NCBI GenBank assembly: GCA_040754315.1
Contig: JBFMCS010000027.1
Location: 31,718 to 95,717, forward strand
Reading direction: 5' to 3'
Source of the DNA: Bacillota bacterium
GTDB taxonomy: Bacteria > Bacillota > Sulfobacillia > DUSP01 > JBFMCS01
DNA: 64,000 nucleotides
A program made the position numbers and the translations under genes. Numbering within the stretch: position 1 is the stretch's first letter; each line of letters begins with the position of its first letter. The notes beneath the pieces were generated by a model. The model did not search any database and was not told where the DNA came from. It saw only the letters and a list, made by a program, of their open reading frames with translations. Of this stretch, positions 54,906 through 62,887 are shown piece after piece.

Positions 54906-56696
54906 GTGCTGGACATAGAGGCTGAACGCATACCGGTATCGCCCGGCGTGTATCTCTTCGAGGATGCCTCTGGAGAGGTGCTCTACGTGGGCAAGGCTGC
55001 GTCCCTGAGGCCCAGGGTACGCAGCTACTTCGGCTTGGCCCGGGGGAAGTCCGACCGCACCCGGGCGATGATGGAGCGAGCCGCCGCGGTGCGCTTCATC
55101 GTCACCGACACTGAGATGGAGGCCCTGGCCCTGGAGTCCAATCTCATCAAGCGCCACAAGCCCCGGTACAATATAACCCTCAGGGATGACAAGAACTACC
55201 CTTACATAAAGGTGTCCACGGGCGAGAAATGGCCTAGGGCGACCCTGGCCCGCCAGGCGAAGAAGGATGGCGCCCGCTACTTCGGCCCCTACTACCCCGC
55301 CAACACCGTGCACGAGACCCTGCGGCTCTGTCGCTGGCTCTACCCCTTCAGGACCTGCTCCGACCGGGTGCTGGCCACCGCCGCCAGGCCCTGCTTGAAC
55401 TTCCACATTGGGCGCTGCATGGGCCCTTGCCAGGACAGGGTAACCCGGGAGGAATACACGGCCATGGTGAAGGAGATGTGCCTGTTCCTGGAGGGTCGCC
55501 ACGCCGAGGTGAGACGGATCCTCCAGGAGAGGATGGAACAGAGGAGCGAGGCCCTGGACTTCGAGGGCGCCGCTCGCCTCAGGGACCAGATTGCCGCCAT
55601 CGACAGGCTAAGGGAGGAACAGAAGGTCATTTCCACCTCCAGCTGGGAACAGGACGTTGTGGGCCTGGCTCAAGAGGAGCACCTCTCAGTGGTGCTGGTC
55701 ATGTTCATCAGGGATGGGAAGCTGGTGGGACAGAAACCCTACATCCTCAGGGATACCAGTGAAGTGAGCACCGGGGAGATCCTCTCGGCCTTCCTTGGGC
55801 AGCACTATGCGGACTCACCGGCCCCAGCCGAGGTGCTCCTTCCCCAGGAACCGGAGGAACTAGGGATACTGGCGAAGTGGCTGGGCACCCTCGGGAATGG
55901 CAGGTGCTGCCTAGCGGTGCCCAAGAGGGGAGAGAAGAGGCGCCTGGTGGAGATGGCTTCCAGGAATGCCAGTGTAGTCCTGGAGGGGGCCCTCCTCGAG
56001 GAGCCATCCTTCCGGGCAAACGAGGATCTGGCGGCGGTCCTGGGGCTCAAGTCGCCTCCCCGGCGCATCGAGTGCTTTGACATCTCCAATCTCCAGGGTA
56101 AACAGCCCGTGGGATCCATGGTGGTTTCCGTGGACGGCGAGACCAGGAAAGACCTCTATCGAAGGTTTAAGGTAAAGACAGGGGACGAACCCGATGACTA
56201 CCGCATGATGCGGGAGGTGGTGGAGAGGCGCCTGAAGCGAGGGCTCTCCGGGGAGGCGGGGGCCTGGGGACTGCCTGACCTCATCGTGTTGGATGGGGGG
56301 AAGGCCCACCTTGGCGTGGTGCTGAGGGACATGGAGGAGATGAATCTTAGTCTCCCCTTGGCGGCCCTGGCCAAAGAGGAGGAGCGCCTCCACGTGCCCG
56401 GTTTGGCAGACCCCCTGGAACTCCCAAGGAACTCCCCAGCCCTCAGGCACCTTATGCGCCTGAGGGATGAGGCCCACCGGTTTGCCCTGGGCTACCACCG
56501 GAGTGCCAGGAGTGCCCAGAACCGCCGTTCGAGGCTGGATGAGATCCCTGGGGTGGGCCCTGCGAGGAAGCGGGCTCTACTCAAGGCCTTCGGGTCAGTC
56601 AAGGGGCTTGCCAGCGCCAGTGTGGACGAGATCGCCAGGGTCCCTGGAGTGGGACGGAACCTGGCCCAGGTCATCAGGGGTCACCTGGGAGACTGA
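54906..56696 (+). CDS. uvrC: Excinuclease ABC subunit C
   Basis: 596 aa from GTG 54906 (AGGTGAG upstream), 4 nt after uvrA. Dual-incision nuclease. N-terminal GIY-YIG domain (PGVYLFEDASGEVLYVGKA, residues 14-32), zinc-type cysteines RPCLNFHIGRCMGPC, UVR motif (about 203-235), RNase H-like nuclease domain (RRIECFDISNLQGKQPVGSM, DLIVLDGGKAHL) and terminal helix-hairpin-helix pair (about 545-595, IPGVGPARKRALLKAFGS). It completes a compact uvrB-uvrA-uvrC operon. Confidence 0.97.
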   Translation: MLDIEAERIPVSPGVYLFEDASGEVLYVGKAASLRPRVRSYFGLARGKSDRTRAMMERAAAVRFIVTDTEMEALALESNLIKRHKPRYNITLRDDKNYPYIKVSTGEKWPRATLARQAKKDGARYFGPYYPANTVHETLRLCRWLYPFRTCSDRVLATAARPCLNFHIGRCMGPCQDRVTREEYTAMVKEMCLFLEGRHAEVRRILQERMEQRSEALDFEGAARLRDQIAAIDRLREEQKVISTSSWEQDVVGLAQEEHLSVVLVMFIRDGKLVGQKPYILRDTSEVSTGEILSAFLGQHYADSPAPAEVLLPQEPEELGILAKWLGTLGNGRCCLAVPKRGEKRRLVEMASRNASVVLEGALLEEPSFRANEDLAAVLGLKSPPRRIECFDISNLQGKQPVGSMVVSVDGETRKDLYRRFKVKTGDEPDDYRMMREVVERRLKRGLSGEAGAWGLPDLIVLDGGKAHLGVVLRDMEEMNLSLPLAALAKEEERLHVPGLADPLELPRNSPALRHLMRLRDEAHRFALGYHRSARSAQNRRSRLDEIPGVGPARKRALLKAFGSVKGLASASVDEIARVPGVGRNLAQVIRGHLGD

Positions 56697-56814
56697 CCCC
56701 GGCCTCCACTTCCCCAATCCCCGCCACTACAGCCTTCACCCCGGGGTCAACTGCCTCCCCCAGGGCATAGGGTGGATCAGGGTCTCAAGGCCCGCAAAGG
56801 GGGGGGTAGCCGCG

Positions 56815-57741
56815 GTGGACCTAGGGCGCAGGACAGTCCTGGCTACCCTGGCAGGGAATGTACTGCTGGTTTGCTCGAAGGCAACCGCCGGCATCTGGTC
56901 CGGAAGCATGGCCCTCCTGACCGAGGCGGTGCACTCCGCTGCTGATGTCCTTACCAGTTCCGGGGTGCTCCTGGGGCTCACCATAGCCAGGAAGCCCCCG
57001 GACAGTGACCATCCCTATGGCCATGGCAAGGTTGAGAGCCTGGTGGCCTTAGCCCTGGCTGGTGTCCTGATCTACGTGGGTTATTCCCTGGGCCGTTCTT
57101 CCCTAGACATCTTCAGGGAGCCCCGGGAAGTCCCGGGTGTGATGGCCCTCTGGATGGCGGTTCTGGCCATCCCTGCGAAAGAGGCCATGTATCGCCACAC
57201 CATGAGAGCCTCAAGGATCCTGGGAAGCGTGGCCCTCGAGGCCGACGCCTGGCACCACCGGTGTGACGCCATCATATCCATGGTGGTGCTTGCCGGTATA
57301 GCCGGGGCAAGGATGGGCCTCTCCCAAGCGGACCCATGGGCCAGCCTGGTTATATGCTTCCTGATAGCCCGGGTGGGAGCCAGGCTGGGCTGGGGCGCCC
57401 TCAACCAGTTACTGGATGCGCAGCCCTGCCCGGAGAGGGTGAGGCTTGCGGAGGAACTGGTGGGTTCCGTGCCCCGGGTGAGGGAGGTTCACTGTGTCAA
57501 GGCCCGGTCCTACGGCTCTAGCCTGCACCTGGACGTCAAGATAGGTGTGGATCAGGACCTCAACGTGAAAGAGGGACACTCCATAGCCGCGAGGGTGAAG
57601 GAGTGCCTTAGGAGCAGCCTTCCAGAGGTGTCTGAGGTCCTGATCCACGTGAATCCCTGCCGGGCTATGGCTCCCTGCCAGGGGGCGGTAAATGCCGGGG
57701 GCAGGCAGGACCCCCCAGTGCAAGGTCCTCCCCAGGGCTAG
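56815..57741 (+). CDS. Cation diffusion facilitator family metal exporter
   Basis: 308 aa from GTG 56815 (purine-rich AAAGGGGGGGG upstream; the frame is open far into uvrC but not conserved). CDF motifs: SGSMALLTEAVHSAADVLTS (first metal-site helix), SDHPYGHGKVESLVAL, EADAWHHRCDAIISM (HxxxD site), and a C-terminal cytoplasmic ferredoxin-like domain with REVHCVKARSYGSSLHLDVK. It exports divalent cations such as Zn, Mn or Fe by proton exchange. It overlaps the convergent ortB by 4 nt. Confidence 0.88.
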   Translation: MDLGRRTVLATLAGNVLLVCSKATAGIWSGSMALLTEAVHSAADVLTSSGVLLGLTIARKPPDSDHPYGHGKVESLVALALAGVLIYVGYSLGRSSLDIFREPREVPGVMALWMAVLAIPAKEAMYRHTMRASRILGSVALEADAWHHRCDAIISMVVLAGIAGARMGLSQADPWASLVICFLIARVGARLGWGALNQLLDAQPCPERVRLAEELVGSVPRVREVHCVKARSYGSSLHLDVKIGVDQDLNVKEGHSIAARVKECLRSSLPEVSEVLIHVNPCRAMAPCQGAVNAGGRQDPPVQGPPQG

Positions 57742-59150
57742 CGTGACTCCTGGGCGGAGACGCTGGCGAATTCCCTCACGAAATCCTCGCTCTGCCTCAC
57801 CTCCTGGGCTAGGAAGCACACGGTGCTGGCATCCAGGCTCTTGCCCTCCAGGGCGGCCAGGGCCTTCCTCAGGTAGGAGCGGGCAAGGCCCTCCAGGTCC
57901 ACTTCAGTCAGCCTGAGCTGCCCAGGGTGCTCCGGGGTGACTATGCTCTGGCCGGGGATGCTCTCTCCGGGGTCTCCCCGCCTGACCTTTACCCCCAGCC
58001 CCCTGGCGAAGGAGAGCTGGGAGGAGGGGAGTTTCCCCGCACCTGTGTACTCCGTCTCCTGGACCACTACCGCTTCGTCCTCAGGGTACTCCCCGGCAAT
58101 GACCAGGGCAGCGGCCAGGGAGGTGTTCCCCGCCGGTCCCCTCTCCAGCCCCTCCAGCTGGGACAGCGCCTCGGTGACATAGAAGACCTCCCCCTGGGAG
58201 ACGGTAACATAGCGGTCCATGTACCGGAGGGGCCTGGCGGCGTTCCTGGGGACATCCACCCGGTCTGGCCAGGTGGCAAAGGGAACGCCGAAGCCCGTGT
58301 GCCCTGTTGTGAAGGACTTCCGGTTGAAGTCCCTGTCCGATGCCATGTGAAGGCCAGAAAGATCCACGCTCACGGCCACCACATGCGTGGACTGGCACCC
58401 TGCCTTCCTAAGTCCCCTGGCGGTTCCCGTGATATTCCCCCCGCCTGCGTGGGTAACCAGCACTGCGGCAGGGGGCCTTCCCACCTGGGATGTAACCTGT
58501 GTCCCTACCTCATAGCCCAGTGTCTCTATGCCGGCTATCGCGAAGGGGGTGTAGAGCGACGCATTGAAGTAGCCCGTCTCCTCCAGGAGAAGGAGGAACA
58601 CGTAGAACAGCTCGGGGCCCACCGTAAGCTGGACAACCTCGGCCCCGTAGGCCTCGCACTTCCTGCCCTTCTCCAGTATCTCGGGCTGCCCCCGGCCCTG
58701 GCTGTCGTAAACCTCCTGGGCCACTATGCACTCCAGTCCCAGGGCCGCAGCCTGGGAGGCCACCGCGGCACCGTAGTTACCGCTGGTAGCAGCGATCATG
58801 CCTTTGTAGCCCAGGGTCTTGGCGTGGTAGGCCGAGAGCGCGGCGCGACGATCCTTGAAACTCCCAGAGGGGTTGGCGGCCTCGTCCTTAAGGAAGATCC
58901 GGGCGCCCTTCCCCGGGGGCGCCAGGCGCCTGGCTAGCCGGGTGAGGTTCCTGAGCTCGATAAGGGGTGTGTTGCCCACGGACACCCCCTTCTGGATCCG
59001 GGTTACCTCCTCCAACCCGTAACCGACCTCTTCCATCATGGCTTCGTAGTTGAAGGCCAGGATGCCTTCATTAAAGCGCTGGTAATCGATGCCCACCGAC
59101 GCCATCATGATCTCGTTGCGGCGAGCCATCGTCCCAGGGTAGGATCTCAC
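57738..59150 (-). CDS. ortB: 2-amino-4-oxopentanoate thiolase, OrtB (PLP) subunit
   Basis: 470-aa PLP-dependent protein of the threonine synthase/tryptophan synthase beta-like fold (type II). The Schiff-base Lys is in NPSGSFKDRRA; AATSGNYGAAVASQAA and the glycine-rich THAGGGNITG cofactor loop follow. With OrtA it cleaves 2-amino-4-oxopentanoate with CoA to acetyl-CoA and alanine, the last step of oxidative ornithine fermentation. The start overlaps the ortA stop by 4 nt. Identification is strong because OrtA and the dehydrogenase precede it in the known order. Confidence 0.9.
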   Translation of the reverse strand: MRSYPGTMARRNEIMMASVGIDYQRFNEGILAFNYEAMMEEVGYGLEEVTRIQKGVSVGNTPLIELRNLTRLARRLAPPGKGARIFLKDEAANPSGSFKDRRAALSAYHAKTLGYKGMIAATSGNYGAAVASQAAALGLECIVAQEVYDSQGRGQPEILEKGRKCEAYGAEVVQLTVGPELFYVFLLLLEETGYFNASLYTPFAIAGIETLGYEVGTQVTSQVGRPPAAVLVTHAGGGNITGTARGLRKAGCQSTHVVAVSVDLSGLHMASDRDFNRKSFTTGHTGFGVPFATWPDRVDVPRNAARPLRYMDRYVTVSQGEVFYVTEALSQLEGLERGPAGNTSLAAALVIAGEYPEDEAVVVQETEYTGAGKLPSSQLSFARGLGVKVRRGDPGESIPGQSIVTPEHPGQLRLTEVDLEGLARSYLRKALAALEGKSLDASTVCFLAQEVRQSEDFVREFASVSAQESR

Positions 59151-59449
59151 GAGGGGTCACCCCCCAGGAATTTCCTGAGTTCAGGCCCAATGGTGAGGAG
59201 TTCAGGGATGGCCTCGCCAAACCCGTGGGTGTGCCAGGGCTCCACTGCCTCCAGGGTGCCCCTGGCACGTCTTCCCGTGACGGTACTCACACATGCCTCT
59301 TTTCCCATCTCAGTCTCCTCCAGGAGGAAACCCTTTACTCGCATCTCCAGGGGCACCCTCGCGGTGTCCGGAGGCACAGCGGGCGCCCTTTCCCCAGGAG
59401 ACAACACGGTAGCCCTTACCTGAACCCAGGTGCCCGCCTTGACCTTCAC
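59147..59449 (-). CDS. ortA: 2-amino-4-oxopentanoate thiolase, OrtA subunit
   Basis: 100-aa small subunit recognised by GTWVQVRATVLSPGERAPAV, TARVPLEMRVKGFL, TVTGRRARGTLEAVEP and THGFGEAIPELLTIGPELRK, the standard OrtA pattern. It has 4-nt overlaps with both ord (upstream) and ortB (downstream), implying translational coupling. Confidence 0.9.
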   Translation of the reverse strand: MKVKAGTWVQVRATVLSPGERAPAVPPDTARVPLEMRVKGFLLEETEMGKEACVSTVTGRRARGTLEAVEPWHTHGFGEAIPELLTIGPELRKFLGGDPS

Positions 59450-60486
59450 TGGCGGTCCCCCCTTTCGTGGCCCACACCCCTGGGCACCGGCAGGTCCGCC
59501 ATGGTCAAGAGTCCTGGTCTTGCCTCAAGGACCACGGGGACCATGTTGAGGGCCACGGCGATGGTGCCGGTGCCTCCCGGGATCTCCGGCTGGATAGCCA
59601 TGTTGATGCATGGTACGCCCTGGATCTCGATGTAGTCCCCGGTCCGGGTCCCCTCGGTCTCGGGATGGATCTGCTGGGGGTGTTCCATTTCGATAACTAC
59701 CTTGCCTCCCACGATGCCCCTGGCGGTGTGGCGGCAGCCCGCCACCATTCCAGGACTAACCCTCACATAGGGAGTCTCCCTGCGGCTCTTACTGATTATG
59801 GGATGGCGTTCCTGGATGATCCGGTCGAGCCTCCAGCCGAGCGCCTTTGCCACCAGGGATATGGATTCAGGAAAGCCTATATGTCCCACAATGGTGCCGT
59901 CCTCCAAGCCCTTCTCGAATTCCTCCGGGGTGGTGCCCACCCCCTGGGTCCTCATGACCGTAGGTCCAAAGGGCGACAGGTCATTGACCCGCCGGGCCTT
60001 GACACAGGTGACCTCTGCCGTGGCACCCGTGAGACAGAGGATCAGCGCGTCCAGGACGAAACCTGGGTTGATGCCTGTTCCCAGCAGCGTCACTCCCGCC
60101 TTCAGAGCGGCCTTATCCATCTCTTCGGCCTCCCGAGGCCACTGGGCCCAGGGGAAGGCCATTTCCTCAGCGACGCTCACCACGTGGGTGCCCATCTCGC
60201 ACAGGAGTAGTACCTCGGGGTATACCTCTCTCACCAGGGAGCCCGTGGAGTGGAGCACCACATTGGGTGCGCCCTCCCCGAATGCCTTCCGGGGGTCCAA
60301 GGACACCCTGACGCCAGTCTCAGCGTCAAGTCCAAGCACCTCCCCCAGGTCTCTTCCAGCCTTTCCAGGCCTTTTGGCAACGGCAGCCACGACTTCAAGG
60401 CCCCTCCTCTTTAGCGCCAGCCTGGCCATGCCAGACCCCATGGCACCCAGCCCCCAGATACCCACACGAACCCCATCCTTGAGCAA
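59446..60486 (-). CDS. ord: 2,4-diaminopentanoate dehydrogenase
   Basis: 346 aa. Oxidises 2,4-diaminopentanoate to 2-amino-4-oxopentanoate with NAD(P) in the oxidative ornithine pathway. N-terminal Rossmann motif VGIWGLGAMGSGMARLAL (residues 8-25), LLGTGINPGFVLDAL, and a C-terminal GGTGTIAVALNMVPVVLEA segment typical of Ord and related dihydrodipicolinate-reductase-like enzymes. TTG start at 60486 with a GGGGGGG-type site upstream. The ornithine racemase and the aminomutase OraS/OraE that should make its substrate are not in this window. Confidence 0.88.
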   Translation of the reverse strand: MLKDGVRVGIWGLGAMGSGMARLALKRRGLEVVAAVAKRPGKAGRDLGEVLGLDAETGVRVSLDPRKAFGEGAPNVVLHSTGSLVREVYPEVLLLCEMGTHVVSVAEEMAFPWAQWPREAEEMDKAALKAGVTLLGTGINPGFVLDALILCLTGATAEVTCVKARRVNDLSPFGPTVMRTQGVGTTPEEFEKGLEDGTIVGHIGFPESISLVAKALGWRLDRIIQERHPIISKSRRETPYVRVSPGMVAGCRHTARGIVGGKVVIEMEHPQQIHPETEGTRTGDYIEIQGVPCINMAIQPEIPGGTGTIAVALNMVPVVLEARPGLLTMADLPVPRGVGHERGDRQ

Positions 60487-60654
60487 AGAGACCCCCCCAG
60501 TAGTCAGACCTCACTGTAGCGCCCAGTACAAAGGATGCCCCCGTCCGGGGGAAAGTAGGAGGGATGGGGATAGCTTCCCTGGGGCGCGTTGGAGGATTCC
60601 GCAAGGCCTTCTCCGAAGTGTGGGTTCAGCATCAAGCCAAGGGGGTTGGACACA

Positions 60655-61218
60655 GTGCCTTACTGGGATTCGGCCGGAGCCAAGCTGACCGGGCAAACGC
60701 TGGAGGCAGCATTCACCCGGGCCAAGGAGGCGGGAATAGGGTACCTGGTGGTGACATCCACAACAGGCCGGACCGCCAGGGCGGCCCTGGAGATGCTGCC
60801 CAGCGGCCTTAACCTGGTGGTGGTCACGCACCACCAGGGCTACAAGGAACCCGGGGTGAACGAGTGCGATCCTGAAACCATTCGCCTCCTCCAGGAGAAG
60901 GGTGCAGGGGTGCTCACCACCACGCACCTCCTGGCCAACGTGGAGAGGGCGGTCACCAACAAGTGGGGAGGCCTCTACCCGGGTGGGATAGTCTCGGCAA
61001 CGCTGCGCATGTTCGGGCAAGGCACCAAGGTGTGCGTGGAGGCTTCAGTCATGGCACTGGACGCAGGACTGGTTCCCTACGGTGAGGACATCATGGCTTG
61101 CGGCGGTACTGGCAGGGGGCTGGACACGGCCATCATCTTGAGGCCCGCCCACTCCAATCACTTCTTCGACACGGTAATCCGGGAGGTCGTGGCAAAACCC
61201 AGGTGTGATCACGCTTAA
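60655..61218 (+). CDS. Orphan pyruvate kinase C-terminal-domain (alpha/beta) protein
   Basis: 187 aa from GTG 60655 (AGGGGG upstream; open frame back to 60589). The fold matches the C-terminal allosteric domain of pyruvate kinase found alone in many anaerobes: LEAAFTRAKEAGIGYLVVTS, TGRTARAALEML, LNLVVVTHHQGYKEPG, an internal NECDPETIRLLQEKGAGVLT and GEDIMACGGTGRGLDTAIIL. No catalytic TIM barrel is present, so it is not a pyruvate kinase. Function unknown; divergent from the ornithine operon. Confidence 0.78.
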   Translation: MPYWDSAGAKLTGQTLEAAFTRAKEAGIGYLVVTSTTGRTARAALEMLPSGLNLVVVTHHQGYKEPGVNECDPETIRLLQEKGAGVLTTTHLLANVERAVTNKWGGLYPGGIVSATLRMFGQGTKVCVEASVMALDAGLVPYGEDIMACGGTGRGLDTAIILRPAHSNHFFDTVIREVVAKPRCDHA

Positions 61219-61291
61219 CCCCAGCGAGTCCCCAGAAGCCCCAGAAAGGGAAAAAGAGCCGGTCGGTGTAGCCCGCCAGTATTGCGGTACC

Positions 61292-61332
61292 ATTGGCAAG
61301 GACGACAACTGCCAATCCGGGTCTTCACCCGG
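61292..61332. repeat. Two abutting perfect hairpins
   Basis: ATTGGCA/TGCCAAT (61292-61298 with 61310-61316) is followed with no gap by CCGGGT/ACCCGG (61317-61322 with 61327-61332, loop CTTC). The stems could stack coaxially. Confidence 0.5.
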
Positions 61333-61566
61333 CTATACCAGTCCCAAGGGGGTACGGCCTTTTGGACTCCCAGCCGTACATGCCCAAAGCCCGGTTTTCC
61401 GGTGAATACGCTGAACGCCGCATTGCCTGCGGCGTGCCCCAGGGTCTCCATGCGTGGAGCCGGATTTCCAATAGGAGCCTGGCCACCACGCGCCATCTAT
61501 CTGAAGCAGGTGGCAGAAGGGATCGAAGACCACGTTTGACGGATACTAGCGGGTGTGGTGGGAGAC

Positions 61567-61602
61567 GTACGATGGGATACGGCATCAAGTGTCCCATCGT
61601 AC
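61567..61602 (-). terminator. Bidirectional hairpin downstream of the Uma2 gene
   Basis: Perfect 11-bp stem GTACGATGGGA/TCCCATCGTAC with a 14-nt loop, about 60 nt after the Uma2 stop on the minus strand. Confidence 0.5.
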
Positions 61603-61659
61603 AGGCTGACCGGCTGTTATGGGTCCCCCTCCAACGGGTGATCTTGCCAATCCGGCCCC

Positions 61660-62409
61660 CTAGAACTGGAATGTCTTATCTACCGTGATCTCCAGGCCAT
61701 CAAAGAAGTAGGAAACCACGGTATCTCCAGACCCGTATGTAGCATATTCATCGATTTTGGAGTCACTAAAGCCATAGACCAGGACTAAATGCTTATTGGG
61801 GTCAACCACCCAGAACTCCCTCACACCGGATAGCATATACGTATTGAGCTTATCAACCATGTCCTTTGAACGGGTGCTCCTCGACAGTATCTCAACACAG
61901 AGTGTGGGTGTGCCCATGTACTTTCCTTTCTCGTTTATGGTACCCTCGAGGTCACAGGCAACGAGTAGATCTGGCTGCATCACATCAGGCGTTTTGAGAT
62001 CCTTCTTGTAGAAGTGAACATCGAAGGGTGCGAAGAAGACCTTGCACTTCTTAGCTTCCATGTATCCTCGCAGGCACACATAGAGATTACCGGCGATATC
62101 CTGGTGGTAGGTATCTGGGGAATCCAAGAGGACTATTTCGCCATTGATGTACTCCATTCTAAGATCGCTCTTTTCGGAGATCTCCATGAACTCTTCGTAG
62201 GAGACCTTCTTGCCCCCATACTGGTAATCCAGGGCATGTTCCCTGACGGTAAAGTATCGTTCGATCTCTGTGATATAGGGTGTGAGTCTCACGGCTTTCT
62301 TACCGTTCTTCGTAACGACGACCTCGTGGTCCTGGATCACGTAGTCAATGTACTTACCGAGATTCATCTTGAACTCGGTTGCCGTAACAACTCTTGTCAT
62401 ATCATCCAT
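61660..62409 (-). CDS. Phd/YefM antitoxin domain fused to Uma2-family (PD-(D/E)XK) nuclease
   Basis: 249 aa from ATG 62409 (GAGG 8 nt upstream; other ATGs at 62415 and 62400). Residues 1-55 resemble a Phd/YefM DNA-binding antitoxin (VVTATEFKMNLGKYIDYVI, DHEVVVTKNGKKAVRLTPYI). The rest is a Uma2/DUF820 putative endonuclease: YEEFMEISEKSDLRMEYING, SPDTYHQDIAGNLYVCL, KTPDVMQPDLLVACD (metal Asp and Pro-Asp) and TPTLCVEILSRSTRSKDMVDK (E-x-S-x-S-T-R). The DNA is more AT-rich than the neighbours, suggesting transfer. The biological role of Uma2 proteins is poorly known. Confidence 0.82.
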   Translation of the reverse strand: MDDMTRVVTATEFKMNLGKYIDYVIQDHEVVVTKNGKKAVRLTPYITEIERYFTVREHALDYQYGGKKVSYEEFMEISEKSDLRMEYINGEIVLLDSPDTYHQDIAGNLYVCLRGYMEAKKCKVFFAPFDVHFYKKDLKTPDVMQPDLLVACDLEGTINEKGKYMGTPTLCVEILSRSTRSKDMVDKLNTYMLSGVREFWVVDPNKHLVLVYGFSDSKIDEYATYGSGDTVVSYFFDGLEITVDKTFQF

Positions 62410-62429
62410 ATTCATCACCTCGCACAAAC

Positions 62430-62459
62430 ATCATACCATATCGGACGTAATGCATGCAA
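62430..62459 (-). promoter_or_regulatory. Probable promoter of the Phd-Uma2 gene
   Basis: Minus strand: -35 TTGCAT (62459-62454), 18-nt spacer, -10 TATGAT (62435-62430), about 20 nt upstream of the start codon. An autoregulatory Phd domain could bind here. Confidence 0.5.
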
Positions 62460-62826
62460 GAAATCGTACGAACTGAAATGATGGGAGAACTCGCCTGCAC
62501 TGGGAGCCCGAGGCAGTTCGAGGCTATCTTCACCTTAAGGCATCAGCGCATGCGTGACCGGCCAGTTATTGCCATCTGAGCGCCCTGCGCTTCCAGGCAG
62601 AGCACCTCTACGAACTCATCTGCTAACGCTATCTGAGGGGGCTCCATGATCGCTGTCTCTAAGCGCCTCCGCCTTCTCCATGACCTTGAGGTTTCTTTGC
62701 CAGATGGTCTCTCCCTGGCCGCCACCATGAGGCCTCCAGCTGAAGGGCCGTTTTCGCCTGATTGGGAAGCACGGACACTGTTTGTTCCTGTTTACAGTGT
62801 TTCGATTATTCCTCGCAGAAAACACA

Positions 62827-62861
62827 ACACCGGGGTGTCTGACTAGTGCCAGCCCCGGTGT
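62827..62861 (-). terminator. Terminator after the UroD-fold gene
   Basis: Perfect 9-bp stem ACACCGGGG/CCCCGGTGT (62827-62835 with 62853-62861), followed on the minus strand by a T-rich TTGTGTTTTC stretch. Confidence 0.7.
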
Positions 62862-62887
62862 GCAGGGCGAGGTCGCGTTTCCAGGGA

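Larger units (their letters stand above)
61219..61659. other. Gap with tandem hairpins between two convergent genes
   Basis: 440 nt without a supported gene. Contains the hairpins listed separately at 61292-61332 and 61567-61602. Otherwise unexplained. Confidence 0.35.
62416..62887. other. Gap between the Uma2 gene and the UroD-fold gene
   Basis: Apart from the Uma2 promoter and the UroD terminator I see no supported gene. Short frames on both strands lack recognisable features. Confidence 0.35.
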
